Notes under the pieces: model-generated
The model's input: only the letters and a program-made list of their open reading frames with translations
Databases searched by the model: none
Told to the model about the DNA's origin: nothing
Shown: positions 23,301 to 32,529 of the stretch, one piece after another
Layout of the letters: every line of letters begins with the position of its first letter
Numbering within the stretch: position 1 is the stretch's first letter
NCBI RefSeq assembly: GCF_000614545.1
Contig: NZ_BAKW01000022.1
Coordinates: 1-50,714 of the forward strand
Source of the DNA: Asaia platycodi JCM 25414
Lineage (GTDB): Bacteria; Pseudomonadota; Alphaproteobacteria; Acetobacterales; Acetobacteraceae
Length of the DNA: 50,714 nucleotides
Direction: 5' to 3'
Translations under genes and position numbers: made by a program

Positions 23301-23509
23301 GACATCTGTTGCAGAATCGGCCGTACAGTCGTGTTGTTGACGGTGTCTGCCGACGCCCCCGGATAATCGACGGTAATCGCGATCTGTGGTGGAGCGATGG
23401 AAGGATATTGTGCGATCGGCATGCGGAAAATGGCCACACCGCCAACCAGCATGATGATCAGCCCGATAACCCAGGCGAAGATCGGTCTGTCAATGAAGAA
23501 ACGTGACAT
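20354..23509 (-). CDS. AcrB/MexB-type multidrug RND efflux pump
   Basis: Hydrophobe/amphiphile efflux RND transporter, 1051 residues, intact. It starts MSRFFIDRPIFAWVIGLII as AcrB does. The proton-relay Asp pair is present in GLLVDDAIVVVENVERVM and the relay Lys in GLSVKNAILIVEFAKE. Two large periplasmic loops follow the first and seventh helices. Adaptor upstream (9-base gap) and channel downstream (overlap) complete a tripartite system for drugs, solvents or organic acids. Confidence 0.95.
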   Translation of the reverse strand: MSRFFIDRPIFAWVIGLIIMLVGGVAIFRMPIAQYPSIAPPQIAITVDYPGASADTVNNTTVRPILQQMSGLDGLEYLSASSYGSGHMEIDLTFVQGTSPDIAQVQVQNKLQLAQPRLPTEVVAQGLSVTKAVKNFMLVIAFISTDGSMTGQDIADYVASNVSDPLSRVTGVGDHTLFGTEYAMRVWMDPNKLYKYALNVSDIQTAIQQQNIQVSSGELGGLPSTKEMAFDATIIGPTRFSDPDQFKKIVLKVQQDGSQVLLQDVARVELGAQNYNFTSHWNNLPTVGMALKLAPGANQITTEAAVHAKIAELERYYPQGLKTVYPLDTEPFITLSIEEVVITLVEAIGLVFVVMFIFLQNFRATLIPTIAVPVVLLGTFGILAAMGYSINTLTMLAMVLAVGLLVDDAIVVVENVERVMSEKHLSPKEAARQSMDEITGALVGIVLVLTAVFLPMAAFNGSTGVIYRQFSITIVAAMWLSVLVATVMTPALCGSMLKPTHKKAERGPIAWFNRNFDRMTEGYLKGVRFLVRQRLISMVIFAAFTIGAILLFVRVPGGFLPDEDQGIIFGQVTMRPGANDAQTAAVNKKITDYVLKNYGDITESVFAVNGFNFAGQGQSAGAFFIRLKPWDERPGSQNTTMAVAGKIMKHFWMDPEAIIYAINPPAVLELGNAAGFDLELEDNGHLGHKALLDARNKVLSAAAKNPLLQAVRPMGLEDQPQFHLEIDRPRANAQGVTNAEINTTIQGAFGSIYVNQFMRSDRVKQVYIEGEAWARMRPDDLNKWYIRNTAGSMVPFNSFATGNWIVGPQKVENYNGLNSFELQGQPAPGSSTGTAMAEMEKIMATLPKGIGFEWTGISYEQVASAGATGPLYALAAIVILLCLAALYESWAIPISVLMVLPLGVLGAIGATLWRGLDNDVYFQVGLLTTVGLSVKNAILIVEFAKEFFEQGDSLEESVLKAGRERLRPILMTSIAFVCGVFPLAIATGAGSASRVAIGTCVVGGMLSATLLAVYFVPVFFVVILRVFRVQRIKDRVDPYEDRNTAARGEGA

Positions 23510-23518
23510 GAAGAACTC

Positions 23519-24739
23519 TTATCCTGCGTGCACGGGCTGGGCGGCGTCTGGCTTTTCATCGGACGTTTTCTCGACCGGCTTCACCACCGCACCCGGATGG
23601 ACCTTCTGCAACCCTTCGACGATGATCCGGTCGCCGTCCTTGAGACCGCCCATGATCACCCAGTCGCCGCCCAGTGCCCGATCGAGCTGGACAAAGCGGA
23701 TGGTTACCTTGTTGTCATCGTCAAGCGCATAGACAAAAGGGTCGCCCTTTGAATCGCGCTGCAGGGCGGGCTGCGGGATGGTGACGGCCTGCGGATCGAC
23801 GCCTTCGGCTATCTCTGCATGCACATACATGCCGGGCATGAGCAGACGCTCCGGGTTCGGGAACTCCGCGCGTACAATCATTGTGCCTGTCGCAGGGTCC
23901 ACCGTGACTTCGGTCAGGCGCAGCTGACCCGGTTTGTCATAACGGCTGCCGTCTTCCAGCGTGAGCTGGATGGCAGCCGCGTTGCCAGAGACCTTCTCGA
24001 GCTTGCCGGAGGCGAATTCGCGGCGAAGACGCAGCATGTCGGACGTCGCCAGATTTACGTCAACGTAAATCGGATCCATACGCGTGACGGTTGCAATCGC
24101 GTTCGTCTGCCCGGCTGTCACGAGCGTGCCAGGAGTGACGAGCATACGGCCGATACGCCCGTCGATGGGGGAGCGAACCTGCGTCCAGTCAAGATTGACT
24201 GCTGCGCTATCGACATTGGCCTTGGCCTGCGCAATGTCAGCCTCGGCCTGCTTCGCTGACGAAAATGTATTGTCGTAGTCCTGTTTGCTGACAGCATGAG
24301 CCGCAGCCAGGGGGCGATAACGCTCAAGCTGGGCGCGAATGCTCAGCGCAGCTGCCTGAGCGTGCAGGAGCTGGGCTTTTGCCTGATCATAAGCAGCCTT
24401 GTAGGGCGCTGGGTTGATCGCATAGAGCAGCTGACCAGCCTTGACATCTGTCCCTTGCTCGAAGGTCCGCTTCAGGATAACGCCACCGACCTGAGGACGC
24501 ACCTGGGCCTGTTCGAAGGCTTCGACACGGCCCGGAAGGGCGGTGCTCGTTTCCAGAGGGTGCGGATGGACGGTGTAAATGCCGACAGCTTGCGGCGGCG
24601 GCTTGGGCGCCGCTGCCTTGTGTTTGCAGCCTGAAAGGTCGAACGTCAAAAGAGCCAGGGGAATAAGGCGCAGGGAAAGGCTCGTTGTGGTCTTCAAGGT
24701 CCACGGTGAACGTGGAGAAAGAGACGAAAATACTCGCAT
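23519..24739 (-). CDS. AcrA/MexA-type periplasmic adaptor lipoprotein
   Basis: Membrane fusion protein of about 406 residues. From the ATG at 24739 a basic region and hydrophobic stretch (LRLIPLALLTFDLSGC) end in a lipobox, so the protein is probably lipid-anchored. It has RPQVGGVILKRTFEQGTDV and VRSPIDGRIGRMLVTPGTLV as the two lipoyl-like halves and a helical hairpin between them. The in-frame ORF extends farther upstream, but the lipoprotein signal fixes this start. First gene of the acr-type operon, divergent from tetR. Confidence 0.92.
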   Translation of the reverse strand: MRVFSSLSPRSPWTLKTTTSLSLRLIPLALLTFDLSGCKHKAAAPKPPPQAVGIYTVHPHPLETSTALPGRVEAFEQAQVRPQVGGVILKRTFEQGTDVKAGQLLYAINPAPYKAAYDQAKAQLLHAQAAALSIRAQLERYRPLAAAHAVSKQDYDNTFSSAKQAEADIAQAKANVDSAAVNLDWTQVRSPIDGRIGRMLVTPGTLVTAGQTNAIATVTRMDPIYVDVNLATSDMLRLRREFASGKLEKVSGNAAAIQLTLEDGSRYDKPGQLRLTEVTVDPATGTMIVRAEFPNPERLLMPGMYVHAEIAEGVDPQAVTIPQPALQRDSKGDPFVYALDDDNKVTIRFVQLDRALGGDWVIMGGLKDGDRIIVEGLQKVHPGAVVKPVEKTSDEKPDAAQPVHAG

Positions 24740-24808
24740 AATGGCGCTATCCAAAAATACCAATGGCCCCAAGAGTAGCCGCCAACCCTGCGCTCGCGCC
24801 AAAAAAAG

Positions 24809-24862
24809 GTTTTCGGAAACCCTTGAGTTTCTCATGCATAGGGAACTATACGGTTTCCGAAA
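24809..24862. promoter_or_regulatory. Twin operator candidate between acr-type operon and tetR
   Basis: TTTCGGAAACC at 24811-24821 and GGTTTCCGAAA at 24852-24862 form an inverted repeat. Each copy is itself nearly palindromic (GTTTTCGGAAAC; GGTTTCCGAAAG). The region lies between divergent promoters, the normal target of a local TetR repressor. Confidence 0.65.
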
Positions 24863-24910
24863 GCTGGTCAACGGACCGGATGCAGCCTCGGAGCGGTTTT
24901 CCTAACCAAT

Positions 24911-25603
24911 ATGTCAGATCTGGTCTCACCCTCCCCCGCCGTGCGTATTGATCAAAACCCGGTACAGGGGCGGCGTCAGTGTGGACGTCCGCCTGTGCTG
25001 TGCGAGACGGAAAGACGCGATCGAATTCTGGATGCGGCAGAGCTCGTTCTACAGCAGCACGGCTATTCCGGAGCCTCGATGGACCGGATTGCCCAATGCT
25101 CGAACATGTCCAAGAAGACCCTTTATCACATGTTCAGTTCGAAGCAGGACATGGTCGAGCATCTGCTCAGGGATCGCCTGCTCCTGTCCGGCCTGCGCGA
25201 TCTTGAACTGGTAGGCGATACGGTCGAAGACCAGCTCGTCTACGGTCTGAGGGCGCTGGGCACGACAATGATGGAGGAGAAACGGCTAAACCTGATTCGG
25301 GTCGTCATTTCCGAAGTGTCCCGCAATCCTGAAGCCAGCCGCTTCGTACGCGAGTTTTTCTCCAGTCATAACGGTCCGTTCCCGCTCAGACTCTGGCTCG
25401 AACGTCTCTGTGATCGGGGGCTGTTGGTGATCGACGATGTCGAGGAAGCGACGGATATGCTCTTCGGCAGCGCGCTGGCAACGTTTATCCTGTGTGAGCT
25501 CAGCCATTGCCGACCCAATCAGTACTGGCGCGACAACCCGGACTATCTTCACCGGGTTGTCGCCATGTTCCTGACAGGACTTGAAAAGGGAAACGGGGCC
25601 TGA
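24911..25603 (+). CDS. TetR-family repressor of the adjacent efflux operon
   Basis: Regulator of 230 residues. The N-terminal helix-turn-helix is RDRILDAAELVLQQHGYSG, then MDRIAQCSNMSKKTLYHMF with SKQDMVEHLL. The C-terminal ligand domain resembles the AcrR-type TetR_C family with a segment EVSRNPEASRFVREFF. An Arg-rich leader of about 35 residues precedes the DNA-binding domain. Divergent from the AcrAB-type operon; it probably represses it and may respond to pump substrates. The stop codon lies in the terminator hairpin. Confidence 0.92.
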   Translation: MSDLVSPSPAVRIDQNPVQGRRQCGRPPVLCETERRDRILDAAELVLQQHGYSGASMDRIAQCSNMSKKTLYHMFSSKQDMVEHLLRDRLLLSGLRDLELVGDTVEDQLVYGLRALGTTMMEEKRLNLIRVVISEVSRNPEASRFVREFFSSHNGPFPLRLWLERLCDRGLLVIDDVEEATDMLFGSALATFILCELSHCRPNQYWRDNPDYLHRVVAMFLTGLEKGNGA

Positions 25604-25616
25604 GCCCCGTTTTTTT
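25593..25616. terminator. Intrinsic terminator between tetR and purF
   Basis: Stem ACGGGGC (25593-25599), loop CTGA, stem GCCCCGT (25604-25610), then TTTTTT: a textbook intrinsic terminator for tetR. The gene's TGA lies in the loop. It also stands just beyond the purF stop and could serve both convergent genes. Confidence 0.92.
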
Positions 25617-25646
25617 ACATCAGTCGCAAGATTAAAGGATGCGAGG

Positions 25647-27073
25647 TCAGGCGACCAGGCGCCCTTCCTTGTCGACCAGCTCGATCGGATAATCACCGGT
25701 AAAGCACGCATCGCAATAGCGACCTTCCGCCCCTACCCGCCCCTCATGACCGAGCGCACGATAGAGCCCGTCGAAGGAAATGAAGGCGAGGCTGTCGACG
25801 CCAATGGCCTCGGCCATTTTTTCCACGGTGTGCGTAGCGGCAAGCAGCTGGCTCTCTTCCGGAGTATCGATGCCGTAGAAGCATGGGTGCTTCGTAGGCG
25901 GGCTGCTGATGCGCATATGCACCTCGGTCGCGCCTGCAGCGCGTACCATGTCGACAATCTTGCGCGAGGTCGTGCCGCGCACGATCGAATCATCGACCAG
26001 CACCACGCGCTTGCCCTGGAGCACGGTGTATTGGCCGAATGCTTCATCCGTACGCCCAGATTGCGGATCTGGTCGGTCGGTTCGATAAAGGTACGCCCGA
26101 CATAGTGATTGCGGATGATGCCCATCTCGAAGGGAATGCCACTCTCTGCGGCAAAGCCCATAGCTGAAGGCACACCTGAATCCGGCACCGGCACGATAAC
26201 ATCGGCCTCGACGCCACTTTCGCGGGCCAGTTCGACGCCGATCTGCTTGCGCGCCTCATAGACCGAGTGGTCTTCGAGGATCGAATCAGGGCGCGCAAAA
26301 TAGATATATTCAAACACGCAGAAGCGCGGGCTGGTCTGGGCGAAGGGGCGCATCGAGCGCACGCCGTCATTGTCGATGATGACCATCTCGCCCGGCTCGA
26401 CATTGCGGACAAATTCAGCGCCGACGATATCGAGTGCACAGGTTTCGCTGGCCAGCATCCACCCGCCATCAGTCGTGCGACCAAGGATCAGCGGACGCAC
26501 ACCCAGCGGGTCGCGAAGTCCTACCAGGAATTGAGGAGCCAGAGCGACGACCGAATAGGCGCCCTTAACCTGCTTGGCCGCATCGACGAGCCGCTCAAGC
26601 ACTGTGGCGTAGAGCGAGATCGCAATCAGATGCACGAACACTTCGGTATCGGTCGTCGACTGAAACAGGCAGCCGCGCTTGACCAGCGCCTGACGCAGCG
26701 TCGCCGCATTGGTCAGGTTGCCGTTATGCGCGACGGCCAAGCCGCCGAATTCGAAATCGGCATAAAGCGGCTGCACATTGCGCAAAAGCGTACCGCCGGT
26801 CGTCGCATAGCGGTTATGGCCGATCGCGCCCCTGCCCTTGAGGGTGGCCATGACGCGGGCATCGCTGAAAACGTCACCGACGAGCCCGAGCCCCTTGTGC
26901 TGACAGAATCTTTCGCTGTCATGGCTCACGATGCCCGCAGCTTCCTGACCACGATGCTGGAGTGCATGCAGTCCGAGCGCGACGAGCGCGGCCGCATCGG
27001 GGGCACCCCAGATACCTACGACGCCGCATTCCTCATAGGGACGGTTCGAAGTTTCGAGTGTGTCAGGATTCAT
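25647..27073 (-). CDS. purF: Amidophosphoribosyltransferase (frameshifted)
   Basis: First committed enzyme of purine synthesis: transfers the glutamine amide to PRPP. After a short leader ([15 protein letters not shown]) the catalytic Cys stands in [24 protein letters not shown], so propeptide cleavage is expected. The PRPP loop [14 protein letters not shown] lies in the second frame, which continues to the end of the gene at 25647. The frame breaks near 26040, where one base is missing (expected [14 protein letters not shown]). Reconstructed length is about 475 residues, normal. The gene is needed for purine prototrophy, so the break is very probably a sequence error. It follows cvpA by 54 bases. 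Confidence 0.93.
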
Positions 27074-27127
27074 AATCTGGCGGCGCTCCTTTGCACGGTC
27101 ACGCATGGGCGGTCGAGGCTGGGTCGA

Positions 27128-27655
27128 TCAGAAGGCTGCGTCATGGCCTTTTGCGGGCGGCAAGGCAAGATGAAGTTGCGCGAAATATGGCGTAAGCCCC
27201 TGCAACAGATGCACGCCTGCAAGAATGTAGGGTCCCGAACGGCTGCCCGCAACGAGCGCACGAGCGGTAATTTCACCCGCTACCGACACGATACCCAGAT
27301 AGAGCACCACCAGAACCAGCGCCCCGCGGAAGAGCCCGAACCCGCCCCCAAGCAGGCGGTCCGTGCCACCCACCAAAACGCTGCGCAAGCCTGTTGCGAA
27401 ACGCTGGGCGACTGTCGAGAGCACCAGGACCAGCCCGATGAAGGAAATCACATAGGCCAGGGCACTCGCTGCAAGACCATCGCTGAGTCGCTGCGAAAAC
27501 CATGGCAGAAGGAGGGGGGCTGTCTGGCTTGCCAGAACGAAGGCACCCACCCATGCGACAAGGCTGAAAATCTCCCGAGCGAACCCGCGCAGAAAACCCC
27601 ATAAACCTGAGAGCCCCAGAATGCAGAGGACGACAATATCTGTTGTATTTTCCAT
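27128..27655 (-). CDS. cvpA: CvpA-family membrane protein
   Basis: Inner-membrane protein of 175 residues with four hydrophobic segments and the CvpA features near the start (GLWGFLRGFAREIFSLVAWVG). The cvpA-purF order is conserved in many proteobacteria; CvpA is linked to colicin V production and envelope stress, with no certain biochemical role. Its start overlaps the stop of the upstream gene (TGATG at 27653-27657). Confidence 0.92.
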   Translation of the reverse strand: MENTTDIVVLCILGLSGLWGFLRGFAREIFSLVAWVGAFVLASQTAPLLLPWFSQRLSDGLAASALAYVISFIGLVLVLSTVAQRFATGLRSVLVGGTDRLLGGGFGLFRGALVLVVLYLGIVSVAGEITARALVAGSRSGPYILAGVHLLQGLTPYFAQLHLALPPAKGHDAAF

Positions 27656-28086
27656 CAGGGCAGTTTTGTCGATGAAGGCCGCCAGAACCTGCGGGCGGTC
27701 TCGGGGCTGTGCGGAATATCACTGTTGATCTGGGTCAGGAGATTGCCCAGTTGAAGCCTATGATCGATTTCACGCCAAACCTCGGACGCCTCCACGCCGC
27801 GCTTGCCCCATAGCCGCATAAGTGCGTCCAGAAAAGCAGCACTATGATCTATCAGTTCCTGGTTCTGTTCGAGCATGTAGAAACTGGTGCATCGAACAAT
27901 TGCCTGAGCCAGGTCACGCCTTAACTCTTCATCCGGCAATGTGATGACCACCGGTGCTGTTTCGGTGAGAGCGGAACGTTTTTTGCGCCCTTTTCCCTTT
28001 TGCGGGGTATCACCCGCAACAGCGCCACGATCCGGTGCGTCTCGGTAGGCGTCTGCAAGTCGGTCGAGGATGTGAGGTGAAACCAT
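27655..28086 (-). CDS. Uncharacterised protein upstream of cvpA, HisE/MazG-like C-terminus
   Basis: About 143 residues from ATG 28086, chosen because AAGG lies six bases upstream; ATGs up to 28134 are also in frame. A Lys/Arg-rich linker (KGKGRKKR, about residue 34) separates a short N-terminal helix from a helical domain. The segment DALMRLWGKRGVEASEVWREI resembles the tail of phosphoribosyl-ATP pyrophosphatases (compare [17 protein letters not shown] in HisE of this window). The usual Glu-rich metal site is not clear. It is translationally coupled to cvpA. Confidence 0.6.
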   Translation of the reverse strand: MVSPHILDRLADAYRDAPDRGAVAGDTPQKGKGRKKRSALTETAPVVITLPDEELRRDLAQAIVRCTSFYMLEQNQELIDHSAAFLDALMRLWGKRGVEASEVWREIDHRLQLGNLLTQINSDIPHSPETARRFWRPSSTKLP

Positions 28087-28176
28087 GCGCGCCTTCATAC
28101 TCCAGCCATATGAACTCATCACGGCTGGCGTCAATCAAATGCCTGTTTGCACCATAAAAATCACGCGGATTAATCG

Positions 28177-28505
28177 TCAATGCGACACAGATTTTGAAAA
28201 CACGTTAACGATCACCACCCCGATGATGATGAAACCAAGCCGATCATCGCAGGGGCATCGAGCGCCTGCTTGAATTTGGCCCAGCTTATGGCCGAGATCA
28301 GCACGATTCCCACACCTGACCAGATGGCATAGGCGACGCCCGTCGGCATCGTGCGCAAGGTAAGCGACAGGGCGTAAAACGAAACGCAATAGCCGAGCGC
28401 GCTGAGAAGTCCGGGCATGGGGCGCGTGAAACTGTCTGACAGCTTCAGCATGGTCGTTGCGAAGACCTCGGAGCAGATGGCGATGAGGAGATAGAAATAG
28501 GTCAT
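28177..28505 (-). CDS. Small multidrug resistance (EmrE-type) transporter (frameshifted)
   Basis: Four-helix SMR pump, 110 residues reconstructed, exactly the family length. The membrane-embedded Glu is in ICSEVFATTMLKLSDSFTRP, and the family signature is PTGVAYAIWSGVGIVLIS. The frame breaks near 28240; the other frame gives LGFIIIGVVIVNVFSKSVSH, matching the fourth helix. It is more like EmrE than the guanidine exporters. Confidence 0.88.
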
Positions 28506-28609
28506 GGTGCGTCTCTTCAGGGCCGCGGCGGCGTCTTCGATGCCTTCTCCGTGCGGCTGATTTCGTCAGATCAGCCGCAGATCTATCAAGACCCTCAAGA
28601 CCTGTCACG

Positions 28610-28646
28610 CTGCGACGCGCTCACAAGGAGAATGAGCGCGTCGCAG
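28610..28646. terminator. Hairpin downstream of thiC
   Basis: Perfect 14-bp stem CTGCGACGCGCTCA (28610-28623) with TGAGCGCGTCGCAG (28633-28646), loop of 9. It lies 63 bases after the thiC stop and before the SMR gene on the same strand. No U tract follows. A second inverted repeat, GCGGCTGAT / ATCAGCCGC at 28553-28578, lies between it and the SMR start. Confidence 0.7.
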
Positions 28647-28708
28647 CGGCAGCGGGAAAATATGACGCGACAGAGGGTCGCGCCATCTACAGGCTATATT
28701 GAGAACTG

Positions 28709-30580
<1,872 letters not shown>

Positions 30581-30666
30581 TTACTGTCCCCTTGCGGTGT
30601 GGGGTTATGTCCGACAGCGCAAGAGCAGGATGAACGGGTCACGATAGAAGACTGGCCGCTCACACC

Positions 30667-30782
30667 AATCCCTACGCCGGTACGAACCGGATCAGGTTCT
30701 TCGCTCACATGCCGGAGCGAAAGGGTCGCTGCGCTGCGGTAAACCGCCAACAGCCTCTCAGCCTCTTGTCGAGGCACCCCCT
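30667..30782 (-). promoter_or_regulatory. TPP riboswitch (thi box) of thiC
   Basis: On the minus strand the leader reads GGGGGTGCC, then GAGGCTGAGAGG (pyrimidine sensor), and 3' of it GAACCTGATCCGGTTC and ACCGGCGTAGGGA (pyrophosphate sensor). These are the conserved parts of the TPP aptamer. An accessory stem-loop GCGGTTTACCGC lies between the two halves. It ends about 85 bases before the thiC start and should lower ThiC synthesis when thiamine pyrophosphate is plentiful. Confidence 0.96.
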
Positions 30783-30899
30783 GGTATGGCGCCGAGTGTG
30801 GCGTCGTTAGCGCGCTCGTGTCAACCGAATAAGATTGCCTGTCTGTAAGCTGGCGCCCACCTTCTGAGGAGCGGCGATCTCGATGATCACCTGCCGGGC

Positions 30900-31148
30900 T
30901 CAGGCACGCACACGTGAGGCGCGTGCTGTCATGGGCTTGAGCTGGCCGATTTCCTGATCATGGCGGCTCAGGCCTGCGGGAGTGATATAAAAACGCCCAT
31001 CCGGGCCTAGGGCGACAAAGCCCATCGCCTGAAGTCTCTCCAGACAGGGCTGATCGCGTAGTGATTGCGGGCGGCCAATGCCTTCGCAAAGCAGCGCACG
31101 ATGCAGCGTCGAGCGGCAGCAGGTCTCCAGATAGGGTTCATCCCACAT
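30900..31148 (-). CDS. Small winged-helix-like protein, function unknown
   Basis: 82 residues. The part CLERLQAMGFVALGPDGRF followed by YITPAGLSRHDQEI looks like the last helix and wing of a winged-helix domain. Two adjacent Cys (LETCCRST) are near the N-terminus. It lies alone between thiC and pyrD, transcribed away from pyrD. Coding nature is plausible from composition and length but not certain. Confidence 0.55.
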   Translation of the reverse strand: MWDEPYLETCCRSTLHRALLCEGIGRPQSLRDQPCLERLQAMGFVALGPDGRFYITPAGLSRHDQEIGQLKPMTARASRVRA

Positions 31149-31369
31149 GACGGCATCTCCACGACAGACTGCAAGGCGGTGTCTTCACGACCGGGTGACC
31201 TCTTTCCATGAATGGCACCTGGCCCGCAACTGCTTTACGCGCGGCAGGCCGGGGTTATGGGCTGCACAGGGTCGGCAAGGCTTTGAGAGGCACCTCATGA
31301 TCGAGGGTTAGACCTGACGCGGTGCAGGGGTATAGAACACCGACGACGCTTTCACGCTCAGGATGACAC

Positions 31370-32454
31370 ATGGCCCTCTCTCCTTTTTCGCGCCTTGCGA
31401 CGAAGCTCTTTCATGGTCTCGACCCCGAATCTGCCATGAGGCGGCAATCGAGACACTCGCGCTCGGTCTCGGGCCAAACGCGCCGAAAGATGTGCCTGCG
31501 CTGAGCACGCGCTGCATGGGGTTGCGTTTTCCCAATCCTGTCGGCCTTGCCGCAGGGTTCGACAAGAATGCGCGCGCACCGATGGCGCTGGCCCGCATGG
31601 GGTTTGGCCATGTGGAATGCGGCACCGTCACCCCGCGCCCTCAGGAGGGTAATCCCAAGCCCCGTCTGTTCCGCCTGACGGAAGACGCGGCGATCATCAA
31701 CCGTATGGGTTTCAACGGCTGTGGCATAGACAGCTTCACGCGGCGCCTCGAGCGTTTCAGAACGCTTCAGGCAGGACGCAATGCTGCGCTACGCAGCGTA
31801 CCCGTAGGCGCCAATCTCGGTATCAATAAAATCGGCGCCAGCCCACTCGAAGACTATCCCTATCTGGCCGCTCGGGTTGCCCCGTTGGCCGACTACATCA
31901 CGATCAACCTCTCATCCCCCAACACGCCGGGCCTGCGTGACCTGCAAAGCGCCTCGACGCTGGGCGATATTCTTCAGGCAATCACCCGCGCCAATGACTC
32001 TCTGCCCCCGCTTCTGGTCAAGCTGGCGCCGGATCTAGACCCGGATGCACTGCCCGATATCGTCGAGGCGGCGGTCGAAGGCGGCGCTGCCGGCCTGATC
32101 GTCAATAATACGACCATCAGCCGCCCCCCTTCGCTGCGCTCGCCACTGGCGATCGAGACAGGCGGCTTGTCCGGGCGCCCCCTCGCCCAGCTTTCGCTTC
32201 AGACGCTCAAGCGCGTCGTGCCGCTCGTTCAGGGACGTATGGCCGTAATTTCCTGCGGGGGAATTGAAAGCGGTTTTGACGTATTCGAACGTCTCCGGTC
32301 TGGTGCGGATATGGTGCAGATCTATAGCGCGCTTATCTATCATGGTCCGGCTCTGGTTACACGCATCAAGAGCGAGCTGCTGCGTGAAATCTACAGGGCC
32401 GGATTTGACTCGGTTGACGACCTGAAATCTGCCGGGCGCTTAGCGACCGCATAA
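31370..32454 (+). CDS. pyrD: Dihydroorotate dehydrogenase, quinone-dependent (frameshifted)
   Basis: Class 2 membrane-associated FMN enzyme that oxidises dihydroorotate with quinone. The true N-terminus is MALSPFSRLATKLFHGLDPESAM from ATG 31370, typical of the membrane-binding helix. One missing base near 31436 shifts into the long frame with AAIETLALGLG. There follow AAGFDKNA, NRMGFNGCG, ITINLSSPNTPGLR with the catalytic Ser, and CGGIESG. Reconstructed length is about 361 residues, normal. The break in an essential biosynthetic gene again suggests sequence error. Confidence 0.95.
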
Positions 32455-32529
32455 TACATTGCAAAACCACGCGCCTGGTTCGTCGTTTCTATTCCCTGAA
32501 CCAGGATCACAACGGAGGCGATCATCGGA

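Noticed and set aside
27655..28086. Second hisE gene
   Set aside because: Only the tail resembles HisE; the metal-binding Glu cluster is not visible and a full hisE is present at 40573-41016.
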